DNA of 64,000 bases from Calothrix brevissima NIES-22 (GCF_002367995.1 NZ_AP018207.1:8099366-8163365); one strand, 5' to 3'; counted from the first letter of the stretch, positions 17,585-27,299 are shown. Notes: generated by a model from the sequence alone, not told the origin. A program made the numbers and translations.

Positions 17585-18616
17585 ATGCCAACTGATAATT
17601 CTCGAATTGTCACCTATAGCCCAGCTTATACAATCGTCCCAACTTATGAATGCTTTAATCGCTGTAGCTACTGTAATTTTCGCACCGATCCTGATAAAAG
17701 TCCTTGGTTAACTTTAGCAGCAGCCACCAGCATTTTAGAAAAAATCCAACAAAAAAATGTATGTGAAATTCTCATTCTTAGCGGTGAAGTACATCCACAT
17801 TCCCCCAGGCGGGAAGCGTGGTTTCAAAGAATTTATGATTTGTGTCAGTTAGCATTAACAATGGGTTTTATCCCCCACACTAATGCAGGGCCGCTTAGTT
17901 TTCCAGAAATGCAAAAGCTGAAGAGTGTTAATGTTTCAATGGGGTTAATGTTAGAGCAAATAACACCTAAATTATTAACTACAGTACATCGTCACGCACC
18001 CAGTAAATTACCAGAATTACGGTTACAACAATTAACATGGGCGGGAGAATTACAAATTCCCTTTACTACAGGATTATTATTAGGAATTGGCGAAACATTA
18101 GCCGATTGCTGGGAAACATTAACAGCTATATCTGAGTTACATCAGCGTTATCATCACATTCAAGAAGTTATTTTACAACCCCATAGCCCAGGAAATCAGC
18201 AAAGTTTTGACGCGCCAAATTTTGACCCCCATAAATTACCAGAAATAATTGCTAAAGCCAGGGAAATTTTACCGCTAGAAATTACAATTCAAATTCCGCC
18301 GAATTTAGTCAAAGATGGTGAATGGTTACTTGCTTGTATAGCAGCAGGTGCAAGAGATTTAGGCGGAATTAGCCCAAAAGATGAAGTGAACCCTGATTAT
18401 CCCCATATTCAAGCAGGGGAATTGAGAGATATTTTACAGATTGGGGGATGGGAATTAGTACCGCGATTACCTGTTTATCCACAGTTTGATTGTTGGTTAT
18501 CAGGGGAATTACAAACAGCAGTAAAGCGATGGCGATTAATTCACAGTCAACACTTCGACAGGCTCAGTGCGGCGCAGTCAACAGTCAACAGTCAACAGTC
18601 AACAGTCAACAGTTAA
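17585..18616 (+). CDS. cofG: 7,8-didemethyl-8-hydroxy-5-deazariboflavin synthase, CofG subunit
   Basis: A radical SAM enzyme that, with CofH, makes the deazaflavin Fo used as antenna by photolyases in cyanobacteria. It has 343 aa. The [4Fe-4S] motif is CFNRCSYC (~24-31), and the GSGE-like SAM loop reads LILSGEVHPHS. EVILQPHSPG and GGISPKDEVNPDYPH are CofG typical. The last ~20 residues (from HSQHFDRLSAAQSTVNS on) are encoded by a GACAGGCTCAGT repeat and a 7-bp repeat array, so the natural C-terminus has been replaced or extended by repeat DNA. It is monocistronic. Confidence 0.92.
   Translation: MPTDNSRIVTYSPAYTIVPTYECFNRCSYCNFRTDPDKSPWLTLAAATSILEKIQQKNVCEILILSGEVHPHSPRREAWFQRIYDLCQLALTMGFIPHTNAGPLSFPEMQKLKSVNVSMGLMLEQITPKLLTTVHRHAPSKLPELRLQQLTWAGELQIPFTTGLLLGIGETLADCWETLTAISELHQRYHHIQEVILQPHSPGNQQSFDAPNFDPHKLPEIIAKAREILPLEITIQIPPNLVKDGEWLLACIAAGARDLGGISPKDEVNPDYPHIQAGELRDILQIGGWELVPRLPVYPQFDCWLSGELQTAVKRWRLIHSQHFDRLSAAQSTVNSQQSTVNS
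18569..18615. repeat. 7-bp repeats forming the 3' end of cofG
   Basis: AGTCAAC is repeated about six times inside the last codons of cofG, translating as QSTVNS units and ending at a TAA made by the last degenerate unit. Confidence 0.9.
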
Positions 18617-18622
18617 CCTAAA

Positions 18623-19888
18623 TTATTCTTGGGGAATTGCAATTGTAAACTCTGTACCTACGCCCAGTTGAGAATTTACTTCTAATGTGCCATTGTGTTT
18701 TTCTACGACAATTTGATGGGCGATTGATAAGCCTAATCCTGTACCTTTACCCACGGGTTTAGTGGTAAATAAAGGCTCAAATAGTCGTTGTTTAAGTCGT
18801 TCAGGAACGCCCATCCCATTGTCAGCAATCCGAATTAAAATATTATTTGCTGAATCTGCTGCTGTGGTAATTTTAATTTGGGGATTTTTACAGATCATTT
18901 TGCCTTGAAATATGGCTTCATCAATCGCATCAATGGCGTTAGCTAATATGTTCATAAATACTTGATTCATTTGACCTAAATAGCAGTTAACCTCTGGTAA
19001 TTCTCCGTAATTTCTAATTATTTCAATACAGGGGCGAGCGCCATTATTTTTGAGGCGATGTTGTAAAATCATTAATGTACTATCTAGCCCTTGGTGCAAA
19101 TCCGCAAATACTTTACAATCGCTATCGGCGCGGGTGAAGGTACGCAATGAATTAGAAATGTTACGGATGCGTTCGCTGGCGATTTTAAATGAATCGATTA
19201 TTTTGACTAGATCCTTGAGCATAAATTCTAGATCTAAGTCTGCAATTGCTTTAGTAATTCTCTCCTGGGGATTGGGATACTCTTGTTCATATAGTTTTAA
19301 AATTGCTGATATCCCAGCAATATATTCTTCTAAAGGGGGAATATTACTGCTAATAAAATTGATGGGATTGTTCATTTCATGGGCAATCCCAGCGATTAAT
19401 TCTCCTAGGGTAGATAATTTTTCTTGCTGCACTAGTTTAACTTGCGCTTGTTGTAAAGCCAAAGTGCGATCGCGTACTTGTTGTTCTAAAGATTCATTTA
19501 GCTGCTTCAGTCTTAAATGTACCAGCACTCTGGCAATTACTTCTTCTTGAGCAAATGGTTTTGATATGTAGTCTACCGCACCGAGAATAAAACCCTTAGT
19601 CTTACTTTCGATATCGGCTAAAGCAGTGGTAAAAATAATCGGAATATTTGCGGTAACCGGATTAGCTTTCAAACGCCGACAGGTTTCAAATCCGTCAATA
19701 CCCGGCATTTGAATATCGAGTAAAATTAACTCTGGTTGATTGCGTTCGACTTGCGCGATCGCACTTTCGCCGTCAACTGCTACCCGGAAACGCAAACCCT
19801 TACTAGTCAACGCTTCTGACAGCACAGATAAATTTGTGGGATTATCATCCACAATTAAGATAAATCCTTTATTGCCAATCTCACTCAT
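18623..19888 (-). CDS. Response-regulator/histidine-kinase hybrid (REC-HK)
   Basis: 421 aa. An N-terminal receiver domain (~8-125; LILVDDNPTNL, phospho-acceptor Asp in LILLDIQMPG, Lys in YISKPF) is followed by a coiled coil (~130-155) and a kinase domain with H-box LIAGIAHEMNNPINF and an HATPase domain (ANAIDAID, IADNGMG, GKGTGLGLSIAHQ). It starts 31 bp after the ethylene-receptor-like kinase gene on the same strand, so the two are probably co-transcribed. It could receive phosphate from that kinase and modulate its own activity. There is no DNA-binding domain, so the final output lies elsewhere. Confidence 0.9.
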   Translation of the reverse strand: MSEIGNKGFILIVDDNPTNLSVLSEALTSKGLRFRVAVDGESAIAQVERNQPELILLDIQMPGIDGFETCRRLKANPVTANIPIIFTTALADIESKTKGFILGAVDYISKPFAQEEVIARVLVHLRLKQLNESLEQQVRDRTLALQQAQVKLVQQEKLSTLGELIAGIAHEMNNPINFISSNIPPLEEYIAGISAILKLYEQEYPNPQERITKAIADLDLEFMLKDLVKIIDSFKIASERIRNISNSLRTFTRADSDCKVFADLHQGLDSTLMILQHRLKNNGARPCIEIIRNYGELPEVNCYLGQMNQVFMNILANAIDAIDEAIFQGKMICKNPQIKITTAADSANNILIRIADNGMGVPERLKQRLFEPLFTTKPVGKGTGLGLSIAHQIVVEKHNGTLEVNSQLGVGTEFTIAIPQE

Positions 19889-19919
19889 AACTATAGATAA
19901 AAATAGAATTTACGCCGAA

Positions 19920-21806
19920 TTAATTCATGGATTGTTGGATAAAACTTTCCAACCGTTTAAGTTGGAAGTTGCTAGCTAACTGGATGATTTGCTCGGTAAA
20001 TGCACCTAAATCCTCGTGAGAATTCCCTAGTTGTACCGCTATTTCTAAAATTGATTGAATATCGCCATCTTGTACCAATTCATATAAATTTTGCAAAACC
20101 TCACGAGCAGGTACAACTATTGTATTATTCAGAGATAAACTATCTATATCGGGTTTTTTTAAGGAATTTTTATTAACTTCATACAGCCATTCCAATTGCA
20201 AAAATTGCCGTAGTAATTCTAGCAAAGTTTCTACTTCTATAGGCTTGCCCAGAAAGGCATTAGCACCCACATCAATGCTTTTATATTGGTCATTGGCAAA
20301 GACACTAGCAGAAGAAGCAATAATAGCTATATGTTTAAATTCTTCAGATTGGCGCAAGGTTTTAATAAACTCCAAGCCATCCATTACAGGCATAATTAAG
20401 TCAGTAATAATTAAGTCTGGTTTGTGAATTTTTACTTGTTCTAATCCTTTTTGACCATTAATAGCTTCTACAACCGTAAAGCCCACTGGCTCTAGTAAAT
20501 TGACGATAACGGAACGGTTCTCCCACTTATCATCTAAAATCAAAATCTTCCGTCTTTGTCCTTCATAACCAATAATTGTACCTCTATCAACTATTCGGCA
20601 AACTTTTGCCCAGTTTTGAGACTCTGCTACTTCTAAATCAAAGTAGAAAGTGCTACCTTTGCCAAACTTACTTTCTAACTGAATTTGACTACCCATCAAC
20701 GCAATAATTTGTTGGCTGATGGCTAATCCTAAACCCGTACCTTCGGTTTGTCGCTTTTGATTACCTACTTGCTCAAAAGGGAGAAAGATTTTTGTGGCTT
20801 GTTCGGGGGTAATACCCGTACCAGTATCTACTATTTCAAAGCGAATTTTATAGATGATCTCTCCTTGTTTATTAGCTGTTTGATTCAGGACTTTCACTTT
20901 AAAGGTGACACTCCCTTGTTGGGTAAATTTAATAGCATTACCCAGCAAATTAATCAATACTTGGCGCAAACGTTTTTCATCAGCGCGAATCCCTGTTGGT
21001 AAATCCCTATCCAGATGCAAATTAAACTCAATCACTTTTTGTTCAGCCCGAATCCGACAAATTTCACTTACGCTATCGAGAAACGCCGGTAAGTAAAAAT
21101 CTATCAGATTCAATTCCAGCTTTCTGGCTTCAATTTTGGAGAGATCCAACACATCATTAATAAGAGTTAATAAATGAGAAGCACATTGATAAATAATGGC
21201 AATTCCTTTAGTAGCTTTCTCACTTAAGTTTTCTGTGCGTTGGAGAATTTGTGTATAGCCAAGAATACCGTTGAGGGGCGTGCGTAACTCATGACTCATA
21301 TTGGCGAGAAATTCACTTTTGGCTTCGCTAGCATTTTTCGCTGTTTCCTCTGCTTGGCGTAATTCTTGCTCAACGCGCTTGCGCTCAACAATTTCCTTAA
21401 GGAGTGATTGATTAATTGTTTCTAATTGGGTGGGACTAGGTAATGTGAGCGCTTGGGGCATGAGGTGAACTAACGCAAATGCTGTATATATAGAGATAAT
21501 TGCCGTCAAAGCTTTCAGCGTCCCAGAAATCCAGTAATCTGGATGCCATAACGTCCAAATTTCCATTAAATGTCCAGTACCGCAGGCAATAATAAAAGCA
21601 CCAAATAACATAAACACGCCATTAAAAGGTACATCTTTGCGTTGCGAGATAAAGTAAATTAGTAACACTGGAATAGAATAATAGGCGAGAGCGATGGTTG
21701 CATCAGAAATAATGTGAAGCCAGACTAATCCGGTATTCCACAAATAACAATGTCCATGAGCCATAAAACCAATTGAGTAGAAACCAGAGGAAAAAAATGC
21801 CAACAT
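19920..21806 (-). CDS. Hybrid histidine kinase with ethylene-receptor-type membrane domain
   Basis: 628 aa. Residues ~25-115 form three membrane helices matching the ETR1 ethylene-binding domain: SDATIALAYYSIP and FGAFIIACGTGHL, with Cys75 and His79 at the positions of the copper-binding Cys65/His69 of plant ETR1. A short coiled coil follows, then HisKA (H-box FLANMSHELRTPLNGILGY), HATPase (GNAIKF, DTGTGI, GTGLGLAIS) and a receiver domain (Asp in DLIITDLIMPVMDG). About 110 C-terminal residues are unassigned. Related cyanobacterial receptors (Synechocystis Slr1212) bind ethylene and affect light responses. The ligand here is inferred from conserved residues only. Confidence 0.88.
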   Translation of the reverse strand: MLAFFSSGFYSIGFMAHGHCYLWNTGLVWLHIISDATIALAYYSIPVLLIYFISQRKDVPFNGVFMLFGAFIIACGTGHLMEIWTLWHPDYWISGTLKALTAIISIYTAFALVHLMPQALTLPSPTQLETINQSLLKEIVERKRVEQELRQAEETAKNASEAKSEFLANMSHELRTPLNGILGYTQILQRTENLSEKATKGIAIIYQCASHLLTLINDVLDLSKIEARKLELNLIDFYLPAFLDSVSEICRIRAEQKVIEFNLHLDRDLPTGIRADEKRLRQVLINLLGNAIKFTQQGSVTFKVKVLNQTANKQGEIIYKIRFEIVDTGTGITPEQATKIFLPFEQVGNQKRQTEGTGLGLAISQQIIALMGSQIQLESKFGKGSTFYFDLEVAESQNWAKVCRIVDRGTIIGYEGQRRKILILDDKWENRSVIVNLLEPVGFTVVEAINGQKGLEQVKIHKPDLIITDLIMPVMDGLEFIKTLRQSEEFKHIAIIASSASVFANDQYKSIDVGANAFLGKPIEVETLLELLRQFLQLEWLYEVNKNSLKKPDIDSLSLNNTIVVPAREVLQNLYELVQDGDIQSILEIAVQLGNSHEDLGAFTEQIIQLASNFQLKRLESFIQQSMN

Positions 21807-22313
21807 AATGCTGTGCTTATAGGTGCCATATTTTGTCTATCAACTTAGTATTCCCAAATAATTAAGTCAGGAACCTCAATTGATACTTTCCTCAAAAAAC
21901 CCTTATTTTCACTCAAATTTCCCACACTTATATGATTCAATTTTCTGAATGAGGAGTTAACGATCGCTTCCTCATCAGGAATTTTTATTAGTATATTTAA
22001 TTGCTTGTGTAAGCAGTAAATATGCTTAACTTGGATTCTGTGACAGACAAGATTACGAGAGCGATCGCTTTGTACTTCATCGGTTAATCTTGCGGTTGCG
22101 AATTGCTGTATCTTATGCGACACCTGATTGGAGACATCAGTTAAGCTCCGTGAGAGGGTAATTTTTAGCAATATACATTTTGGCAATTTTTTGCCCTATT
22201 TCTCCTAGCTTGGCAAGAAATCCAGGGTTAGGTACTGAGTTTTTGCAAAATATTGCTATTAGTGGAAAAATTTAGCTATTTTGGATAGTATCAATTCTTT
22301 AGGCTACAAGCAA
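21807..22313. other. Divergent spacer between sensor operon and ABC transporter
   Basis: About 500 bp. A 113-codon minus-strand open frame at 21845-22186 (ending KVSIEVPDLIIWEY) has no recognised domain and may be a decayed regulator fragment; I do not call it as a gene. HIP1-like octamers occur near 21961 and 22061. Confidence 0.4.
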
Positions 22314-23135
22314 ATGTATTCCCAACCTCAGTATAGAAACTTATTCGAGCGAATAGCAAAAGTTGCTTCCCAAAAGCTTAAGGAGTTATTACCTTCTTTC
22401 TTTGGCATTTGTATATTTTTGATCATCTGGCATTTATTAAGCTTGCGTCCTAATACATCTTTACCTTCACCATTTGCAGTGGTAACTGAAACCTGGGATT
22501 TAATAAGAGATCCTTTTTTTCAGAAAGGAGGAAATAATAAAGGTTTCTTCTGGCTAATTCTCGCTAGTTTAAATAGGGTAATGGTAGGTTATTCCTTGGC
22601 TATACTTATAGGTATTCCTATTGGTTTTTTTATTAGCTTGAATAGTTTTTGTAGAAAAGCGATAGATCCATTAATACAATTACTACGTCCCGTTGCACCT
22701 TTAGCTTGGCTACCTTTAGCTCAAGCAGTATTTCTCAAACCTAATCCTTCGGCTATTTTCGTAATTTGTATAACTGCGATTTGGCCGATTATTTTAAATA
22801 CAGCTTTGGGTGTCAGTCTGGTACCGAAAGATTATATTAATGTTTCTAAGATAGCGGGTTTATCAGCATTAGAACATTTTTATAAAATCCTCTTACCAGC
22901 AACTTTACCTTATATATTTACAGGCTTGAGAATTGCTCTCGGTTTATCTTGGTTAGCAGTTGTCGCGGCGGAAATGTTGCTTTCTGATGATGGTATTGGC
23001 TTTTTTATTGTCGATGCGTACAACAATGCCAATATTCACGAAATTATTTTGGCAATTTTTTACCTGGGTGGCTGCGGTCTCATCCTCGATAAAATTATGG
23101 GCTATATTTCCGAAAAAGTCACGCCGCAAGAGTAA
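22314..23135 (+). CDS. ABC transporter permease, nitrate/sulfonate/taurine type
   Basis: A 273-aa inner-membrane permease of the NrtB/SsuC family with about six helices, the first at FFGICIFLIIWHLLSL. The EAA-like loop that contacts the ATPase reads KDYINVSKIAGLSALEHFYKILLP. The ATG at 22314 is preferred over an in-frame TTG at 22281. It is followed by the ATPase (255-bp gap) and then the binding protein (107-bp gap) on the same strand. The substrate is not evident; nitrate, bicarbonate, sulfonate or another small anion are possible. Confidence 0.88.
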   Translation: MYSQPQYRNLFERIAKVASQKLKELLPSFFGICIFLIIWHLLSLRPNTSLPSPFAVVTETWDLIRDPFFQKGGNNKGFFWLILASLNRVMVGYSLAILIGIPIGFFISLNSFCRKAIDPLIQLLRPVAPLAWLPLAQAVFLKPNPSAIFVICITAIWPIILNTALGVSLVPKDYINVSKIAGLSALEHFYKILLPATLPYIFTGLRIALGLSWLAVVAAEMLLSDDGIGFFIVDAYNNANIHEIILAIFYLGGCGLILDKIMGYISEKVTPQE

Positions 23136-23142
23136 TTAATAT

Positions 23143-23291
23143 TAGGGCTTACGCAGTGTCAGATATTTTTCATGCTTTTTGTCAATGGTCAATAGTCCAT
23201 AGTCCATAGTCCAAAAACCTGAATTTTGACCATTGACTTTTGACTTTTGACCACCCTTGTGAGGGTTTTTGTGTTCGGTGCGTAAGTCCTA
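23143..23291. repeat. TGCGTAAGT-ended element, copy 3, hosting 7-bp repeats
   Basis: Runs from GGGCTTACGCA to TGCGTAAGTCCTAA, with internal AATAGTCCATAGTCC repeats and TTTTGACCATTGAC units. The interior differs from copies 1 and 2, so only the ends are shared. Confidence 0.55.
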
Positions 23292-23390
23292 AATATCAGT
23301 TAATCACGAAAAAATCTCACAACCAAACATAAAAATTTCTCTTCCCTAATCCCTAGCCCCTAGCCCCTATTTAAGCCGAGAGTCAATACC

Positions 23391-24176
23391 ATGCCTAGTT
23401 TTGTAGAAATCAGGGATATCAATAAGGAATTTGTCCAAGATGGTACAAAGAACATTGTTCTCAAAGATATCAATTTAGAAATTGAGCAGGGAGATTTTGT
23501 CTCCTTAATTGGTCATTCTGGTTGTGGTAAATCTACACTATTGAATATTGTCGCCGGTTTAGAAAAACCCACTCAAGGACAAGTGTATGTAGATGGGCAA
23601 TTAGTTAAAAGACCATACCGCGATCGCATGGTAGTATTTCAGAATTATTCCCTGTTACCTTGGCTGACAGCTTGGGAAAATATCGCTCTGTTTGTTGATA
23701 AAGCTATGCCAGGGAAATCGAAAGCCGAACGCCGGGAGATTATCGCCTCGCATCTAGAATTGGTAGGTTTGAAAAACGCCGCCCAGAAAAAACCTGCGCA
23801 ACTCTCAGGAGGGATGAAACAACGAGTAGCTTTAGCCCGTGCTTTGGCGGTTCAGCCCAAATTACTTTTACTTGATGAACCATTTGGCGCTTTAGATGCG
23901 CTAACGCGAGGTTCATTGCAAGCCGAGTTAATGTGTATCTGCGATCGCTATCACATCACAACTATTATGGTAACTCATGATGTGGATGAAGCTTTATTAC
24001 TGAGCGATCGCGTAGTCATGTTGAAAAATGGCCCCGCAGCCACCATCGGTCAAATTTTAGACATACCCTTTGAACATCCCCGTTCTTTAGAAATTCGCGA
24101 TACTGCCAAATTTCATGACCTACGCCATGAATTAATGCAATTTCTACAAGGTCAAGAACAAGTAAAACGATTGTAG
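23391..24176 (+). CDS. ABC transporter ATP-binding protein (NrtD/SsuB type)
   Basis: 261 aa. Walker A GHSGCGKST (~43-51), Q-loop VVFQNYSLLPW, signature LSGGMKQR, Walker B LLLLDEPFGALD and H-loop VTHDVDEA are all intact. It energises the permease encoded just upstream. The length fits single-domain NrtD/SsuB/TauB proteins. Confidence 0.93.
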   Translation: MPSFVEIRDINKEFVQDGTKNIVLKDINLEIEQGDFVSLIGHSGCGKSTLLNIVAGLEKPTQGQVYVDGQLVKRPYRDRMVVFQNYSLLPWLTAWENIALFVDKAMPGKSKAERREIIASHLELVGLKNAAQKKPAQLSGGMKQRVALARALAVQPKLLLLDEPFGALDALTRGSLQAELMCICDRYHITTIMVTHDVDEALLLSDRVVMLKNGPAATIGQILDIPFEHPRSLEIRDTAKFHDLRHELMQFLQGQEQVKRL

Positions 24177-24283
24177 ATATAAATTTTAACTATTTTGACC
24201 GAATAAAGCAAAAGTAAAAAATTATGTTTTTACTTTTTACTTCTTAAAACCTCAGTACAAGTTTTGAATTTTGAATTCCCCAC

Positions 24284-25588
24284 ATGGTGAAATTTAAGCG
24301 CAGACAATTTCTGACAACGGCTGGTGCGGCTGTTCTGACTCATAGCTTAAGTAACTGTAGTAATTTCAGTGTAGCAAAAACGCAACTAAATGCTGGCGTT
24401 TATGCTGGCGATCGCGATTCGCCAGAAGTAACAACTGCTACCTTGGGATTTGTGCCTGTGACTAGCAGTTGTCCGTTAATTATTGCCAAAGCTAAAGGCT
24501 TTTTTGCTAAACATGGTTTACCGGATATTCGCGTTGTTAAACAACCCTCATGGGCGGTGATGCGTGACAAACTCATGTTAGGTTCGGCGGATGAAGGCTT
24601 AGATGGCGGACATCTGCTATTTCCGATGGTTTACCTCATGAATACTGGGGAAATTACTTATAGAAGAAAAATTCCCATGTATATTTTGGCAAGAATGAAT
24701 GTTAACGGACAGGGGATATCTGTTGCCAACACATATAAAAATTTAAATTTAGGTACAGACAGTTCGCCCTTAAAACCAGCTTTCTTCCAAAAAGCAAAAG
24801 CTGGTGAAACTGTACGTTGTGCCGTTCCCTATCGCCGGGTGACTGGTGATTTTTTCATGCGTTGGTGGTTGGCGCATGGCGGTATCGATCCCAATCGCGA
24901 TTTATCCATCATTGTCATTGCACCGCCGCAGATGGTTGCAAGTATGCGGAGTGGGAGTATGGAAGCCTTCTGTGTAGTCGATCCTTGGCATCAACGCCTA
25001 ATTAAACAAGGATTGGGTTATTCGGCGGTGACAACTGGGGAATTATGGCCGAATCATCCAGAAAAAGCCTTCACCATGCGTGCTGAGTGGGTTGATAAAT
25101 ATCCCAAAGCAGCCAAAGCCATGCTAGCGGCATTTTTAGAAGCGCAAATTTGGTGCGATCGCCCAGAAAATAAAGCAGAATTATTTGATATTGTCTCACA
25201 AAGACAATGGATTGGCGTTAAAAGTGAATTGATCCGCGATCGCCTTTTAGGTAAATTCGATTATGGCAATGGGCGGGTAGTGGAAAACAGCCCCCATGCG
25301 ATTAAATACTGGCGAGAAAACGCCTCTTATCCCTTCAAAAGCCACGATTTATGGTTTTTAATTGAAGATATGCGCTGGGGTTACCGTTCTCCTGATTTTG
25401 ATACCAAACCCTTAATTGATGCAGTCAATCGTGAGGATTTATGGCGAGAAGCGGCTAAATTTATCGGTCAAGAATCAGCAATTCCCGCTACCACATCAAG
25501 GGGAATCGAAAAGTTTTTTAACGGCTTAGAATTTGACCCCGAAAATCCCCAAGCTTATCTCAATGCACCCAAAATCACGTTGACATAG
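24284..25588 (+). CDS. Tat-exported NrtA/CmpA-like substrate-binding protein
   Basis: A 434-aa periplasmic binding protein for the preceding ABC genes. The N-terminus has a twin-arginine-like KRRQFLTTAGAAVLTHSLS followed by Cys (SNCSNF), suggesting a Tat-exported lipoprotein. The mature part resembles nitrate/bicarbonate-binding proteins (TLGFVPVTSSCPLIIAKAKG, MRSGSMEAFCVVDPWHQRL). The gene order permease-ATPase-binding protein is unlike nrtABCD. The stop is followed directly by a 7-bp repeat array. Confidence 0.88.
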   Translation: MVKFKRRQFLTTAGAAVLTHSLSNCSNFSVAKTQLNAGVYAGDRDSPEVTTATLGFVPVTSSCPLIIAKAKGFFAKHGLPDIRVVKQPSWAVMRDKLMLGSADEGLDGGHLLFPMVYLMNTGEITYRRKIPMYILARMNVNGQGISVANTYKNLNLGTDSSPLKPAFFQKAKAGETVRCAVPYRRVTGDFFMRWWLAHGGIDPNRDLSIIVIAPPQMVASMRSGSMEAFCVVDPWHQRLIKQGLGYSAVTTGELWPNHPEKAFTMRAEWVDKYPKAAKAMLAAFLEAQIWCDRPENKAELFDIVSQRQWIGVKSELIRDRLLGKFDYGNGRVVENSPHAIKYWRENASYPFKSHDLWFLIEDMRWGYRSPDFDTKPLIDAVNREDLWREAAKFIGQESAIPATTSRGIEKFFNGLEFDPENPQAYLNAPKITLT

Positions 25589-25628
25589 TCAACAGTCAAC
25601 AGTCAACAGTCAACAGTCAACAGTCAAC
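25588..25628. repeat. 7-bp tandem repeats (AGTCAAC)
   Basis: Five to six AGTCAAC units directly after the stop codon of the binding-protein gene: the same 7-mer as at the cofG 3' end. Confidence 0.9.
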
Positions 25629-25678
25629 GCTATTTTCAAGCTAGTCCCATGCCCCATGCCCATTTTCAATTAAACTTT

Positions 25679-25863
25679 GGAAGCATCCCAATTTTGACGC
25701 AATACCCTTCTAGGGTATTGCTATACCAACAAAGCCTGCCTACCCTTCGGGAACGTCTTCGACGAACGCAGGCTATCAAACTTTTAGCAAAAGAAGGCAG
25801 GCTTCGTATTTCTAGCCCCACCCTTATAGGGTGAGGGCGTTTTTGCACATTTGGGATGCTCCC
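25679..25863 (-). repeat. Foldback element with GGGAGCATCCC ends, copy 2
   Basis: 185 bp with ends GGAAGCATCCCAA / TTGGGATGCTCCC, inverted relative to copy 1 and enlarged in the middle by ~50 bp (around CTTCGGGAACGTCTTCGACG). Its right end touches the last base of the stop codon of the ChaB-domain gene. Small reading frames across it are artefacts. Confidence 0.8.
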
Positions 25864-26630
25864 TAAACTTTCACCTTGGCTTTTGACCAAACACCGTTAT
25901 CATCTTCATCATATTGCTGACGGACTGCGTCCCAAGCAGCTTGTTCGGCGGTAAACTCGTCACTGGTGTCTGCTAGGGTGACGTTATAGCGTTCCATGAA
26001 GGTGCGTTGTGCATCTGCTGACAGGTGAGAACGAACTTCCGGAGATAAATCTTCTGGTTTATTACAAGGGCCAGGACAAGGACGGGCGAAGATTTGATCA
26101 ACTGTGTGAACTTCTTCAGCCCCAGCACTTTCTAATAATAATTGAAATTCACCGGCGCGATCGCTCGGTACTTCTGCCATCAACACAAACTCGCCAGCTT
26201 GCAGACGGGTTTGGTAAACTGTGGCTTTATCTTCAGGCATTCCTAAAGTAGTTAAAACCGATACTAATCCTGCACCAGCACTAGCTGCGATCGCACCGCT
26301 TGCAGCTCCCAATAATACCGCACTAATAGGCCCGGCTGCCACAATCGGCCCCACAAAAGGTATAAATAACACACCTACCCCTGTGAGTAAGCTAAGAAAG
26401 GAACCAAATAAAGAACCAAAAATTGCTCCTGTTCTCAAACCACCTAAAATCACATCTTTTTTCGTAATAAAACCAGCAATTCGCGTTTCTGATTGAAAGT
26501 TTCTCCCCAATACAGAAATATGATCTCTGGGTACGCCTCTATCTAACAACCGCCGAATTACATCATCTACTTGCTTCTGTTCTTTAAATACAGATGAAAT
26601 CGTCCGTTCTGCTGTGTATGTTTCTGGCAC
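25863..26630 (-). CDS. Stress-type membrane protein with N-terminal GSP17M-like and C-terminal ChaB domain
   Basis: 255 aa. The N-terminal domain (~1-60; [31 protein letters not shown]) resembles the general stress protein 17M fold. A glycine/alanine-rich double membrane segment follows (~75-130, [21 protein letters not shown]). The C-terminus ([17 protein letters not shown].. to VWSKAKVKV) is a ChaB domain. The GTG at 26630 is chosen because AGGAGA lies 6-7 bases upstream; a longer frame to 26714 gives an implausible Cys/Phe-rich leader. It lies just downstream of a Dps gene on the same strand, fitting an oxidative or desiccation-stress pair. Confidence 0.82.
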   Translation of the reverse strand: MPETYTAERTISSVFKEQKQVDDVIRRLLDRGVPRDHISVLGRNFQSETRIAGFITKKDVILGGLRTGAIFGSLFGSFLSLLTGVGVLFIPFVGPIVAAGPISAVLLGAASGAIAASAGAGLVSVLTTLGMPEDKATVYQTRLQAGEFVLMAEVPSDRAGEFQLLLESAGAEEVHTVDQIFARPCPGPCNKPEDLSPEVRSHLSADAQRTFMERYNVTLADTSDEFTAEQAAWDAVRQQYDEDDNGVWSKAKVKV

Positions 26631-26756
26631 TGGAATCTCCTTAAATATGATGATGAAAAATTGCCGATTAAATAGGCAGCTGTGGATAAATTGCTTCTTT
26701 CCACAAACTGCCATTTAAAATAATTCGTAATTAAGCCGAATTAGTAATTATTTGAA

Positions 26757-27299
26757 TTACACACCTACAGGAGTTTGAGTATCAGATGCAGCTGATGGTT
26801 TATTGCTAGGATCTAATGCTTGTCCTTCAATAAAGGAGCGCAACATCCAAGCCATCTCTTCATGTTCTTCCATCAATCCAGTTAAAAAGTCAGCAGTTCC
26901 TTGATCGTGAAACTCTTCACCAGATTGATCTACATGTTCCCTAAAATTACGAATTACTTGCTCGTGATCTTGCACTAAATTCGCTACCATCTCTGTAGCT
27001 GTGGGAACTTGTCCAGCATGTTCTTTTAGGGTAGCCATTTGCAGAAATCCTTCTAATGTTCCTACAGGATAACCACCCAAAGCCCGAATTCTTTCTGCTA
27101 AAGCATCAATATTTACAGTTAGTTTCTCATAATGTTCTTCCCATAGCTGGTGCAGGGTACGAAACTGAGGCCCGACAACATCCCAATGATATTTTTTTGT
27201 TTTAACTAACAAAACATAGGCGTCTGCTAAATCTTTATTTAACAAATCAATGACACCTTGACGTTGTTGTTCTGTTAAGCCGATATTGATTTTTGGCAT
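26757..27299 (-). CDS. dps: Dps family ferritin-like protein
   Basis: 180 aa. Dps proteins form 12-mers that oxidise and store iron and protect DNA. The ferroxidase-type residues appear as KTKKYHWDVVGPQFRTLHQLWEEHYE with His and Glu/Asp at the expected spacing. The C-terminus has a low-complexity tail (DPSNKPSAASDTQTPVGV). The ATG at 27299 has AGAGAGG upstream; a 16-residue longer frame lacks a signal. It is probably co-regulated with the ChaB-domain gene. Confidence 0.92.
   Translation of the reverse strand: MPKINIGLTEQQRQGVIDLLNKDLADAYVLLVKTKKYHWDVVGPQFRTLHQLWEEHYEKLTVNIDALAERIRALGGYPVGTLEGFLQMATLKEHAGQVPTATEMVANLVQDHEQVIRNFREHVDQSGEEFHDQGTADFLTGLMEEHEEMAWMLRSFIEGQALDPSNKPSAASDTQTPVGV

Noticed and set aside
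21845-22186. A 113-codon minus-strand frame upstream of the ethylene-receptor-like kinase
   Set aside because: No domain, no clear ribosome binding site, and HIP1-rich composition. It may be a decayed fragment, but support is too thin to call a gene.
22314-25588. Calling the transporter nitrate-specific (nrt)
   Set aside because: The gene order and the single ATPase differ from nrtABCD and no nitrate assimilation genes are near, so the substrate is left open.
25649-25890. Small frames on both strands
   Set aside because: They translate the foldback element at 25679-25863.
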